Assembly (NCBI GenBank): GCA_943704425.1
Contig: CALSCP010001486.1
Location: 1 to 44,900, forward strand
Direction of reading: 5' to 3'
Source of the DNA: Ministeria vibrans ATCC 50519
Lineage: Eukaryota; Opisthokonta; Filasterea
Length of the DNA: 44,900 bases
Both the position numbers and the translations under genes were made by a program. The notes under the pieces are model-generated. The model did no database searches. It saw only the letters and a program-made list of their open reading frames with translations, and was not told the origin of the DNA. Positions 1-10,540 of the stretch are shown here, in pieces (within the stretch, counting starts at the first letter, position 1; every line of letters begins with the position of its first letter).

Positions 1-11
1 GGGGGGGGGAG

Positions 12-988
12 TTATTGTTTGGGGGGCGCACAGGTGACGCCGACGTTGGCTGCGCGCAGCAGACGGCCGTGGAGGGTGTAGCCGCGCTTGGCGACGGTAT
101 GCACTGTCTTTGGTGGCATGTCGCCTGTGGGCACCTCAAAGAGCGCCATGTGCAGGTCAAAATCGAATGGTTTGCCGAGCGCGTCGATGGGCTCGATGCC
201 GTTGCTCTTGAGCGTCTTCAACATCAGTTTGTGGGTGGATTCCAAACCCGAAAACAGTGCAACCTACACAACTTTGAGTTTCAGCGGTGCGCTTCCAACA
301 CCCCATTGCCGGGTTCTCGCGTGCGTACCAGCGCAGGATTCGTCTCGTCCGTGCGACTCGCCTCGGGAACAGCCGTGATGGCCATCTCAAGGACGTCTAC
401 CACGTCCAGCAGATCTTTGGCCATCGACTGCACTCCAAACTTCTTCGCATCTTTGACATCGCGACGCGCTCGCTCCCGCACATTCTCCATCTCAGCAAGG
501 TGTCGCACGTACTTGTCCTGAGACATAGCAAGCAGAAACATATCACATACCACATCAGATCAAAGAAAGTGCGATGACAAAATCTGCTCTTTTTTTTTTT
601 TTCTCTTCTGTTTTCCAGAAATTCTCGCGCCTGTCGACCAATTGTAAATTGTGTCGAGGCGCACGGGATGGTGGCCGATCAAGGGAAGCATGCGATCGTG
701 CGGCATCAGGCCGTCGTGTGCTCTCTCTCTCTCTCTCTATTGGCTAACCTTCCAGGCAGCGACTTCCGTCTTGAGCGCAGCCACGTCGGACGACGCCTCC
801 TTGGCCGCCTCGCTCTTAGCCTGCTCCTCTTCCTTCTGGGCCTCATCTACGGCAGGCTCCGCATCGTCCTTGGGCGCAGCCGGCTCCGTCTCGGGAGTGT
901 TTGGCGTTGCGCGACGAGAGAGCGACGTGGTCAGCGCGCGAGACACGCGACCGGCCGACGCTGGAGAAAAACACATTCGTCGGAGCAT
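12..988 (-). CDS. GRPEL: Mitochondrial GrpE nucleotide exchange factor
   Basis: Nucleotide exchange factor for mitochondrial Hsp70: it releases ADP so the chaperone can drive protein import and folding in the matrix. Three exons on the minus strand, 988-749, 517-329 and 263-12, give 226 residues. The N-terminus (MLRRMCFSPASAGRVSRAL) is Arg/Ser-rich with no acid, as in a matrix presequence, followed by an Ala/Glu-rich stretch. Exon 2 carries the GrpE coiled-coil core (DKYVRHLAEMENVRER, then KDLLDVVDVLEMAI). Exon 3 carries the C-terminal beta domain (GIEPIDALGKPFDFDLH, GYTLHGRLLRAANVGV). The joined protein reads NPAL-VALFSGL across intron 2, matching the family. Both introns are GT-AG, and all exons are multiples of three. 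The stop lies 12 bases from the window edge, so the gene is complete. Seen: motifs and splice sites. Known: family role. Inferred: mitochondrial location. Confidence 0.95.
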
Positions 989-1376
989 TTGTGTGGCGTG
1001 GGGGGGGTGTGATTAGGTGTGTCAGGTGACAAGTCACTGAGTCAAAGTTAATTTTTTTGAAATTTGTCACTTGTCATCCTCAAATCCTCTAAAGTCCAAA
1101 GTCTGAAGTCAGTGATCATCCACAAAGTCGAATTCAAATAATTTGATTTGATGGACTATGGCCACGGTGAACTGTTGGTGAATGGTGATCAACATGTCGT
1201 TTGAGATGGCGGTGGCACGGCTGTACCAGAAGCAACGCCGCGTCAAAACGATTTTTTCTTTCGTCTTCATCTCTCCTTTGGAAACGTCTTTGAATTCCAT
1301 TTTGAAATTTGACTATCCTCTTAGGCGGTTGACCCCTTTGTCACAAACAAAAAAATATAATCTTACACTTTAATTA
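989..1376. other. Intergenic, GrpE upstream region
   Basis: 388 bp between the GrpE start and the BORCS5 stop, both on the minus strand. It should hold the GrpE promoter. It has several CACT/AGTGA-type words (tgtcaggtgacaagtcactg and nearby) and an A/T-rich core near 1045-1070. Two overlapping short ORFs (1109-1300 minus, 1182-1373 plus) show no recognisable family or splice logic. I see no gene here. Confidence 0.5.
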
Positions 1377-2342
1377 TTATTGAACAGAGCGCCAGTGAAA
1401 GGACTCCAAACGCAACTCCTCAGGCAGCTCCGTATTCAGTCGCTCCATCTGCCGCGCCACGGTGGCTGCAAGCGTCTCTGCGCGCTTGAGTCCGGCCGCA
1501 ATCACTTGCACTAGGCAACAGTAACGTTTGAGTTTTTTTTCTGGTGGTAACTGTAGCATAATAATAATAATAATAATGAAATAATACGGTTAAATATAAT
1601 AATGATTGTAGCAATGCAATATTATTTTTAGGACAACTGTTTTGTTATACCATCGGCCATTTGCTGCGCAATTAGACTGCGGCGGTGATGTTCGGAGCCG
1701 ACCAAGTTGGAAATGAGCACACTGACCATCTCCGCCTGTTTAATGCGCTCTTGAACTGCCGTCTAAACGTGATCTTAGTCGACGGCCCAGTCGTTGCCCC
1801 CACCCCGTACCTGGTTCTTTTCCGTTATCCTTGCAGACTCAGCCATGTGTCGCTGCAGTCGCGACACAAGCGCACCCAGTAGTCTTGAGTCAATGGTGCC
1901 AACCGACGAGTCCTGCACGACGGTAGGAGGGTCAGAACAATAGCGGTGCCGGTGCTCTCTTACGGTGATGTCTGCGGTAAGGGGGCCTCGTACGCTTGAA
2001 CGGATCACCGGGAGGAAGGTGGGCACGTCGTGGAGCTGAGCAAGGGAAGGGTGCGCCAGGGTGGACTGTTCGCCGCTGTTCACCACAATTACACGCCCTG
2101 GGTCGCCACTTGCAGGCTCCTCTCGGACACCAAGAGGATGAACATCGCTGCTTTGTGTCTGTGACGAAGACGACGGCGGCATAGAGCCAAAGTTAAGCGT
2201 TCTACGGAGGAGAATATGAGACGGTAGAACAACAACAAAATCATCCAAACCTTCTCGTGGGCTGCGACGACGATGCAGCTCCCACGCGCGATGAACCAGG
2301 TGCCCCTTCTCCCGCTACCGGTTTACTTTCGTCGGCGCCCAT
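1377..2342 (-). CDS. BORCS5: BORC complex subunit 5 homologue
   Basis: BORCS5 is the lipid-anchored subunit of BORC, which sits on the cytosolic face of lysosomes and recruits the small GTPase Arl8 and kinesin for lysosome movement. Four exons, 2342-2251, 2201-1811, 1762-1651 and 1510-1377, give 242 residues. The protein opens with MGADESKP, a good N-myristoylation signal as in animal BORCS5. A Ser/Gln-rich stretch follows, then RVIVVNSGE, the family signature LAQLHDVPTFLPVIRSS (human IKLQEIPTFQPLL), helical SRLLGALVSRLQRHM, and a coiled-coil end with RQMERLNTELPEELRLESF (human LLDRLNSMLPEGERLEPF). Introns 1 and 2 are only 49 and 48 bp. Phases 2, 0 and 1 close perfectly. Recognition rests on several separate motifs in the right order, so I am confident. 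Confidence 0.93.
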
Positions 2343-2731
2343 TTTCGTGTGAAAAGAACGAGTAATAAGGAAAATAAATAGGGAATCGCAATATGAATTG
2401 ATATTTGATTGGTTTGTTTGTCTATTCATTCAATTTTCATATTATTCTCTTTTGCGACATTTTAGTCTATAAGTCTACGGCGGAAGTCACGGAAGTAATG
2501 TGCTGCTCTTGCCTCTTTATTTTGCATAATATCTTGTTTAATGCTTTGACATCGAGCACACGTCTCGATCACCTCTCGATTTTCTATGTATTTTCTTATT
2601 CTTTTAATGGATAAAATGAACAAGGCTGAGTAGTTCCGCCTGGCTTGCTTGCAGTTGATGACTTGAGGCTTCAAAAAAGAGGAGATTTTAAAGAAGTTTG
2701 ATTAATACACTTTTACAATTCACACACTCAT
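2343..2731. other. Intergenic, A/T-rich
   Basis: 389 bp between the BORCS5 start and the stop of the membrane-protein gene, both minus-strand. It is clearly A/T-richer than the flanking exons. Short ORFs at 2405-2614 (plus) and 2462-2674 (minus) mirror each other and match nothing I know. It presumably contains the BORCS5 promoter and the 3' end of the neighbour. No gene is supported. Confidence 0.5.
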
Positions 2732-3988
2732 TTAGTATCCCGAGTAGACAGGATCTTCCTTCTCCTCCTTCTGATGGGTCAGCAGGACAGTCTGTTCCTC
2801 CGAGCGGCCGGCACTCCTACTGTAGTACTTGTACGAGACGAATATGATGAGGAGGGCGCCACAGACACTGCACACACACACAATGGCAATGAGGTCGCGT
2901 CGCGCTGCACACCCTTCGTTGTCGACCCCTTCGTAGAGGGGTGGACACGACACGGGCGACCCAGTGCCCCCAGGACAGTACGCTGTGCGCGGACACAGTT
3001 GCGGGAGCACTGTCATGTCGGAGGGACAGTAGAAGCCCGGCGGACACAGAGTGCACACGCTACGATCGGACGCCCCAGACTACGTAGACAGAATGATTAA
3101 GGTCTCTTTTATGTCTTTTTTCCTGCTCTTTCTTTTTGTTCTTCTCTTTACCACTTGGGAGTAGTAGCCTTGGCCGCAGGGGTAGCACGAGGCCATTCCT
3201 GTGTGGTTGCTGAAGGAGGCGGGCGAGCAGGGAATACATTGGCTGCGTCCGGCGAGCGGCATGTAGTTGCCCACTGCGCACTCTTGGCATCGTGGACAGC
3301 CCGTGCCGGGGCACGCTGTGCCGGGCGGACACGCGGCGCAGTCGGAGCCATTGGACGAGGTGAAGCCGGAGGAGCAGGTTGCGCAGACAGACGCGCCAAC
3401 GTTGGCACTGTAGCCCGGGTCGCATTGCTACACACCAGACGCATGTTGTGTCAATAACACCAGACCCACTCGGCTGTGTATGTGTGTGTGTGTGTGTGTG
3501 TGTGTCGTTCCACGCGGTTGCACTCTCAATAGAAAATGCGCTGACAGCGCAACAAAAGGCAAAAGTCTCCCCCTTTTTTTCGTCTGTTTTGTCTACCTTG
3601 CACAGTGTTGCGCCGCTCGCGCCCGAGAAGTAGTTTTTAGGACATCGCAGACAGGTGTGGTTAAAGCACGATCCTGTGGCACACGTTGAGCAGTTGGGAT
3701 TGGTGGCGTCGCTACAGGAGAAGGAAGAAAGAAAAATTCGTTCGGGTTTGGGTCTTGTCGGGCCGTCCCCACGCCACGCGCGCGCGTTATTGGCCGCCAG
3801 AATAGCACCTACCTCCACAGACCAGGGTCGCACTGGGTACAGTTTGACGAAGCAGCGTATACCGAGCGAGTTGCGTGACTTGGGTGTCGTCCAAACTCAA
3901 AACGCGAAATTGTCGCAACCGGCGCAGCCATTGCAAATAACACGGCGGCCACCACAATGTACACCTCGAGTGTACGTTTGGTCACCAT
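2732..3988 (-). CDS. Cys-rich type I membrane protein (GCC2/GCC3 or ephrin-receptor-like repeats)
   Basis: Four exons, 3988-3813, 3711-3597, 3427-3152 and 3079-2732, give 304 residues. A hydrophobic signal peptide (VYIVVAAVLFAMAAPVA) is followed by about 200 residues rich in CxxC pairs: SNCTQCDPG, NCSTCATGSC, QCDPGYSANVGASVC, CAACPPGTACPG, CSPASFSNHTG, CTLCPPGFYCPS. A single transmembrane segment (LIAIVCVCSVCGALLIIFV) then leads to a short cytoplasmic tail ending EDPVYSGY. The pattern C-x2-C-x-PG-xx resembles the GCC2/GCC3, ephrin-receptor-like and TNFR-type Cys repeats found in many protist surface proteins. NxS/T sites suggest glycosylation. Intron 2 contains a TG microsatellite. No orthologue is recognised: function unknown, a surface receptor or adhesion role is only a guess. 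It is head-to-head with RPN1, 274 bp apart. Confidence 0.85.
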
Positions 3989-4262
3989 GTTGGAGCAAAA
4001 AAATAAAATAAGAATTCGGATGACAGTACACGACTGATCTCAACTGATCTCGACTAGTAACTGAACCGAACTCATTTTTCATTTTCTATGATCTATCTGA
4101 CTTCTTTAATCCTCACTGGATAGCGATTGCACTTGTGCTTTTGTTGTAGATCTGGTGACTGTATCATGAATAAATGGATTGTATTCTTCTTCTAATCTTT
4201 TTTAATTTTTATTTTTTTTTATATCATAAATTCATAACATTTATACTATATAGCTTTTCGAA
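3989..4262. promoter_or_regulatory. Shared divergent promoter region, membrane protein / RPN1
   Basis: 274 bp separate the two divergent start codons. The RPN1-proximal half is very A/T-rich (runs of T at 4198-4220, then atatcataaattcataac just before the ATG). The other half carries a cluster ctgatctcaactgatctcga at about 4034-4053 plus further CTGA/GACT words. No clear TATA at a fixed distance was found. A shared regulatory region is inferred from geometry alone. Confidence 0.4.
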
Positions 4263-6284
4263 ATGTCGGGCGAGAAAGAGAAGACAGAAGGATCGACAGA
4301 GGCGGCAAAGGAGACCAAAGACAAGGCCGTTGACGACGACTTGGTAAGAACATCCTTCTCCTTCTCCTCTCTCTCTCTCGCTCTCTCTCTCTCTTCTGTC
4401 TCTCGTGCGTCCGCTTTCAGCACTACTACTGGGCGGCGTGTTTTCATCGTCCCCGTCGAAGTGGACCTCGTCGCCCTCTCTTTCGTCGCTTCTGTCATAT
4501 TTCATGTTTCATCGCGAAGTTTCAAAAGTGTCCTGTTGAAAAAAAAAAACGCATTTCTCAGCGATTTGCGCGTCGGATCAGACCAAGCACACGATGTGTG
4601 CCATGCACGTCTTGTCGTTGCGTCCTGCTGCACTTGTTTGCAACCCTTTCGATATCGTTTTTCTGTTTGTTCGACTTGTCTTTTTTTTTTCTTTCATCTT
4701 TTTCGTTCCTAACTCTTCCTCTTCTTCTTAATCGTAGTCTGACGAAGACAAGCAACTCAAGACGGAACTCGAGAATGCTGTTGATCACTTGACGGTACTT
4801 ATATTTGTTTGTATATTTTGATGTAATCCCTTACTTTTTTTTTGTATGTGTGTGTGTGTTTTTACATAGGAATCTGACGAGCTTCTTTGGGAGGCGGCCA
4901 TCGAGACGCTTGACACTAAAATTCGCACTGCTACCTCGTCAATGACCAGTGTTCCCAAGCCACTCAAGTTCCTCCGACCCCACTTTGATACGCTGAAAGA
5001 GCTTTGCGACGAGATGTCAAAGCCTGCGTTGAAAGTACCATGACAGCGTCTTACTTTCTCCGATACTCACCCTCTTCTTTCCGGTGCTTCTCCTCCGTTT
5101 TTTTAGAAATCTTTGGCCAACGTCATTAGCGTGCTGGGCATGACTTCGGAGAAGGAGGAGGAACGCTACGTACTCAAGTACCGATTGCAAGGGAACAGCG
5201 AGCCGCTGAGCAGCTGGGGTCACGAGTACGTGTGTCACCTGGCCACAGAGATTGCCGCAGAGCGTGCAGCACTCGTCGAAAAGGAACAGGACGTCAAACA
5301 CCTGGAGGTGCTCGCCGAGGAAATTGTGCGTTACCACATGGCACACAATGGCGAGCCCGAAGCGTGCGATCTTTTGATGGAAATTGAGCGACTTGATTTG
5401 CTCGAGAGCATGGTCGACGAAGAGTCCATGTCGCGCGTGAGTCTCTACCTTCTCAGTTGTGTTCCGTACGTGTCCGAGCCCGAAGATGGCATTCTCTTGC
5501 GCACCACCCTTGAGCTCTTCCTCAAGTTCAACCGTTTCCCCGAGGCCATGGCAGCCGCCATTCGTCTTAACGACCGTCCCACCATGCTGCAGGTGCTCGG
5601 CGCCTGCCCTGAGCCCGCCATGAAGAAACAGCTTGCCTACATGCTCGGTCGACAGCTGCTCATCTTCGAGGAAGTCGACGAGGACCTGCAAGAGATTATG
5701 CGCAACACCCATCTCAACGAGAGTTTCCTCGAACTCGCACGCGAACTTGATGTTCTCGAGCCCAAGGCTCCCGAAGACGTCTACAAGACACACCTGGAGC
5801 CCAGTCGACGCGGCATGGGCGCCTCCGTCGACTCTGCCCGCCAAAACCTTGCCTCGACCTTTGTCAATGCCTTTGTCAACGCAGGCTTTGGCACCGACAA
5901 GCTCATGACAGTCGACGATGATGGTAAAATATCATTTGTGACAAGTGCTCTTTCTTGTCGTCTCTTATCATAAGTTGTGCCTTTTTTGTGTTTGTACTTT
6001 TCTTAGGGAGTAAGTGGCTGTACAAGAACAAGGAGCACGGCATGATGAGCGCGGCCGCATCGTTGGGCATGATTATGCAGTGGGACGTCAATGGTGGACT
6101 GGCCGTTATTGACAAGTACCTTTACTCGCCTGACGACTTTGTCAAGGCCGGTGCACTGCTTGCGTGTGGACTCGTTTCTGTGGGCGTGCGCGAAGAATGC
6201 GACCCTGCCGTCGCTCTATTGACAGACCACCTCTCTAGGTAAGCGCATCGTATGTTGAGACGGACTCGTGAATTTCGAATATCC

Positions 6285-6319
<35 letters not shown>

Positions 6320-7784
6320 TAAGGAGCCGGTGTTGAAGATTGGCGCTGCCATGGGTATTGGTCTGGCAAGTGCGGGGATGGCACGTGAGGACCTGATTGA
6401 GTCGTTTACCGAGATGCTGTCGGAGCCCAACAACTCGATGGAGGTAAAGGGACTTGCGGCGCTGTCGCTCGGTGTCACCTTTGTGGGCACCGGCAACGAG
6501 GAGGTGACGTCGGCACTGCTGGAGACACTCATGATGGCGAGCGAGGCAGAGCTCAAGGAGTCGCATGTGCGTCACATTGCCATGGCATTGGGTCTCAACT
6601 TTCTTGGGGGTCAGGAAAAGGCAGATGCGACATTGCTTGCGCTACAGACGGTTCCAGACCAACCCATCGGGCTGTTCACGCGCACCCTTGTGGATGTGTG
6701 TGCGTACGCGGGCACGGGCAACGTGCTTAAGGTGCAGGCCATGACGCATTTGTGCAGTGAACACGTGGATGTGGAGAAGACACCCGGTGGAGATGTGCAC
6801 CAGGGCATTGCGACGCTGGGCATTGCGATGATTGCACTCGCCGAGGATGTGGGCACCGAAATGGCCCTGCGCACCTTCAACAACTTGTTGCAGTATGGCG
6901 AGCCGGTCATTCGTCGTTCGGTGCCACTGGCGTTGGCGCTGCTCTGTGCCAGCGACACCAATCGTCTGTCGGTGATTGACACATTGAGCAAGCTGACGCA
7001 TGACAGTGACGCCGAGGTGGCACACAACAGCATCTTGGCAATGGGCATTCTGGGCGCAGGCACGAACAACAGTCGCATTGCGACCATGTTGCGCTCGCTC
7101 GCCTCCTTCTACAGCAAGGACCCCGCCAACCTGTTTATGGTGCGCCTCTCGCAGGGCCTTGTCTACCTCGGCAAGGGCACCATCTCCCTCTCTCCTGCCC
7201 ACACCGACCGCTCCATCCTCTCGCCCGTCGCCCTGGCCGGTCTCATTGTCACTCTCGTCGCCTGTCTTGACGTCAAGAACAGTAAGATGTTTTTTCTTTT
7301 CAATTTTCCTTTTCCGAGTGGCTCTGACCTTTTATTATTATTATTATCTTTAGCCATTCTGGGCAAACAGTCGTACTTTTTGTACTTTTTGTCGCTGGCA
7401 ATGAACCCGCGTCTGCTACAGACCGTCGACGAAGACGGCAACGCCGTGGCGGTGTCCGTGCGTGTCGGAAAGGCCGTTGATGTCGTTGGTCAGGCTGGAA
7501 AGGTGCGGAACATGAGCCAAAAAAAATGATATCGACATTTCATCGTTTCTCTGTGTTTCATCTTGTAGCCCAAGACCATCACTGGCTTTCAGACACACAC
7601 TACTCCCGTGCTTCTTGCGTATGGCGAGCGTGCTGAACTTGCCTCGGATGAGTGTAAGAGAGGAATAGCGGAAAATGATATGGTTGACTAATCGACCCTG
7701 TCGTGTTTAGACATTTCACTCAATCCCATTATGGAAGGCTTTGTCATTGTGCGCAAAAACCCTGATGCAGAGAAGAAGGAATAG
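4263..7784 (+). CDS. RPN1: 26S proteasome regulatory subunit RPN1 (PSMD2)
   Basis: Largest base subunit of the 19S regulatory particle. It docks ubiquitin, UBL shuttle factors and Ubp6/USP14 next to the ATPase ring. Nine exons: 4263-4343, 4738-4794, 4870-5034, 5107-5923, 6007-6238, 6320-7281, 7354-7502, 7569-7653, 7711-7784. These encode 873 residues (human about 908). After a Lys/Glu-rich start come family blocks: [92 protein letters not shown], the alpha-solenoid PC repeats with [18 protein letters not shown] and FRTF-type turns (about residues 410-720), and C-terminal [32 protein letters not shown] and [10 protein letters not shown]. Intron 5 ends in an uninterrupted T30 tract. Every splice phase closes. 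Confidence 0.98.
6288..6317 (+). repeat. T30 homopolymer at an intron 3' end
   Basis: Thirty consecutive T directly before the AG of RPN1 intron 5. It works as an extreme polypyrimidine tract. Length is likely to vary between individuals or reads. Confidence 0.9.
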
Positions 7785-8048
7785 AGAGAGGGAGAGAGAG
7801 AAAGAGAGAGAGAAAGAAATACATCTCTAGTGAAAAGGTGAAAGCGCTGGTTCATAATACTTCCATCAAGATATTCGAACACAAACAACATGTTATCAAA
7901 AAAAATCTTATCGATAGTTACGACTCACCCAGTCACCCACCAGTCGGTTGGTTCGGCAGTCACCACTCACCACGCGAAGCCCAGGCAGCAAAGGAACTCA
8001 GATACTCATGACACAAATCACAACTTTTTGTCCACCTCTTCGAATTCA
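7785..8048. promoter_or_regulatory. RPN1 3' end and sulfatase promoter region
   Basis: 264 bp between two tandem plus-strand genes. It starts with a GA-rich run (7785-7818, AGAGAGGGAGAGAG type) in the RPN1 3' UTR. It then holds a dense series of CACTCACC/CAGTC words (7920-7975) upstream of the sulfatase start. The same words recur before several other genes in the window. No ORF. Confidence 0.4.
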
Positions 8049-8679
8049 ATGGTCCGCGTTGGTAGCATCACCATGGTTGGACTCGCCGTGCTTTGGTGCG
8101 CGGCGGTGGTCGTGTCGGCGGCGAAAAAGCCGAATTTTGTGTTTCTCCTCACTGACGACCAGGACGTGATGCTTGGCGAGCGGGACATCGGAAGCTTGGA
8201 AGCCATGCCTAAGCTTCAGAATCTTTTGATCAAAGGCGGCAGCAAGCTCACAAATGGTACGCAGTGAGTGTTGTCGATACACAAACAAACAATCAAAACA
8301 CACAGACATAACCAACACTCAACGTTCGTTGTCGTGTAGCAATGATTGGTAAGACACGCTGACTCTATTTTCATTCTTGTGGTACCTTGAGGCCTTCCTG
8401 GGTGCTTCGGCGTGCGCAGAATTCTTCTCATTTGTTTGTTTTGGATGGCGTTTGGTCGTTTCACTCTCTCCCGCTCAGCCACGCCCATCTGCTGCCCCTC
8501 CCGCACCGAGACCGTCACTGGACGCTTCTACCACAATGTTGGAGCGCCCACGGGGTCATGTATGCATGTCGATGCCGAAGCGAATGTGTTTAATCAGGTT
8601 CGTGAATGTCACCAAGTCCTTTTGATCTGTGCATCTGTCTGTCTCTCACTCTTTCTCTCTTTCACTCACTTTGTTTCAT

Positions 8680-8724
<45 letters not shown>

Positions 8725-10447
8725 ACTTTGTTTCTTTTTCCTCTCTCTCTCTCTATCTCTCTATCTTAAACAGACAGGAAGCGTCTTTGGACTGCTCAAG
8801 GCTGCCGGGTATGCAACGGGTGCCATTGGCAAGGTTACAAACGATCAGACGGGGTACTTTTGCTCAAAAGAGCGCGCAGACACAATGACCTATGTCAATG
8901 CTCCGTGCGACTACAACAACTACTACTCGCAAAAGTGGTTCCGCAAATTTTCCAATGGCACCAAGTGAGCGATATACGCTCGTTTTTAGCATTTGACTGG
9001 GGTGAGTGCTTTTTTTTAGGCGCATCGAGCATCTTGACCTAAAGCCGGAGACGTACCAAACGTCACAATTGGGGAACCGCAGTGTGGAATGGATTACACA
9101 GATGGCGCAAGAGGAGACGCCTTTCTTCCTGTGGCTGGGACCGCACGCGCCACACTACCCCGCGGTGCCCGCTCCGTGGCACGCCGACCTGTTCCCAAAC
9201 ATGACTGCGCCGCGCACGCCTTCGTTCAACCGCCACGCACCCGACAAGCATCTGATGGTCGCGCAGAATGCCGAGCTCAATGCAGAGGCACTCATGTACA
9301 TTGACCAGCACATGCGTGACCGCTGGTCTGCGCTCGTCAGTGTCGATGACATGCTCTCGTCGGTCATCGACACGCTCGAGAAGCTGGGCATTGCGGACCA
9401 CACGTACATCATCTACTCGAGCGACCACGGCTACCATCTGGGCCAAAATCGCTTGGGCTGCTCCAAAGAGCAGATCTACGAAACGGACATTCGCATTCCG
9501 CTGCTGGTGCGGGGCCCGGGCGTCAAGGCAGGCAGCGAGCATGCCGTCGTGACGACCAACGTCGACATTGCGCCCACTGTGCTCGACCTGGCCGGCGTCG
9601 CACAGCCCCCTTTCATGGACGGCCACTCGCTTGCTCCCTTGCTTGTCACCGAGCCCAACGATGTCTACCAGCCCCATTCGCAGCGTGAGCGCAATAAACT
9701 CGTCAAGAATTGGGTAAGAGGAGAGAAGGGTGAGAGAGAGAAACAACGTGATCGAGGGAGAAAAAGACAAAGCGAGAGAGGCGGAGGAGGAGATTAAGAG
9801 AGAAAGAAGAACAAAGCGATGGAATTGAGAAAGAAACAACGCGAGAAAGAGACCAAGAGAAGTCATTAATTGTGACGCTCTCGTAGCGCACTACAATGCT
9901 GATCGAGTACAAGTCGGTGGGAAGCTACTACAACGACCACTGCAGCATGTACTTCCCGGGTCCTTCCTTCGAGGGCGTCAACAAGGCGGGTCCAGCGACG
10001 CCCAAGGGCGACAAGGCCCCCAGCAACTGCCCTCTTGGCAATGCCGAGCTCGGCAATGGACGCTGCTACTACGTCGATGACGAGAAGACCAACTCCTTCC
10101 GCGCCCTACGCGTCCTCAATGCTACCCATGACCTCACATACGGCGAGTTTGACCCTGCGTGGACCTTTGAGACCCTTCAAGTAAGAGAAGAGAATCCTCC
10201 CAAAATACGATAACGCACCACGATACGCATCACGTGCCACTCAATCACACTCGTTCAAAACACACCCACTCGCTTTTCCCCGTCTTTCTTTCAGTTCGTC
10301 GAGCTGTACGACAATACGGCGGATCCTCATCAGCTGACCAACATTGCCAACTCCACTTCTCCTGCCATTCTCGCTGACCTCCATCAACAACTCGCGACCT
10401 TTCAACAGTGTCGTGGTACTGACTCACTCAAGTCAGACTGTCCCTAA
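8049..10447 (+). CDS. Secreted/lysosomal sulfatase, N-acetylglucosamine-6-sulfatase type
   Basis: Formylglycine sulfatase that hydrolyses sulfate esters, most like lysosomal GlcNAc-6-sulfatase (GNS) of heparan sulfate breakdown; the substrate here is inferred. Seven exons: 8049-8256, 8340-8348, 8479-8597, 8774-8964, 9020-9713, 9887-10180, 10295-10447; 555 residues. Signal peptide MVGLAVLWCAAVVVSAA, then KPNFVFLLTDDQD with metal-binding Asp residues. The active-site motif CCPSR (first Cys converted to formylglycine) sits in TPICCPSRTETVTG, followed by PFFLWLGPHAPH and the second metal site SSDHGYHLGQ. The C-terminus has FVELYDNTADPHQLTNIAN, typical of the family. Exon 2 is a 9-nt micro-exon: with it the protein reads LTNAMIATPICCPSR, collinear with family members such as FTNAFVTTPLCCPSR; without it three residues are missing. 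Many NxS/T sites fit a glycosylated lysosomal or secreted enzyme. Confidence 0.95.
8640..8772 (+). repeat. CT-rich intronic repeat with CACTTTGTTTC units
   Basis: Intron 3 of the sulfatase. It holds CT dinucleotide runs interrupted by cactcactttgtttcattc (about 8662) and tcactttgtttctttttcc (about 8723). The same core occurs in introns of other genes here. Confidence 0.8.
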
Positions 10448-10540
10448 CCAACATAATACAAAATTTTCATCTTTTTTTTTTTTTTGATGATACTGTTACA
10501 CTCCCCTGGTTTGTGCGTTCTTTCCCCCGATTTTGTGGAT

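Noticed and set aside
1109-1373. Short overlapping ORFs on both strands between GrpE and BORCS5
   Set aside because: No family match, no codon pattern like neighbours, and opposite-strand overlap. Probably promoter and UTR sequence.
2203-2250. Open frame starting MDDFVVV in BORCS5, which resembles MDDIVVV of human BORCS5
   Set aside because: It lies in a 49-bp GT-AG intron. Splicing it out restores the frame from the myristoylated start to RTLNFGSM, and the true VIVV match is further on (RVIVVNSGE). The resemblance is coincidental.
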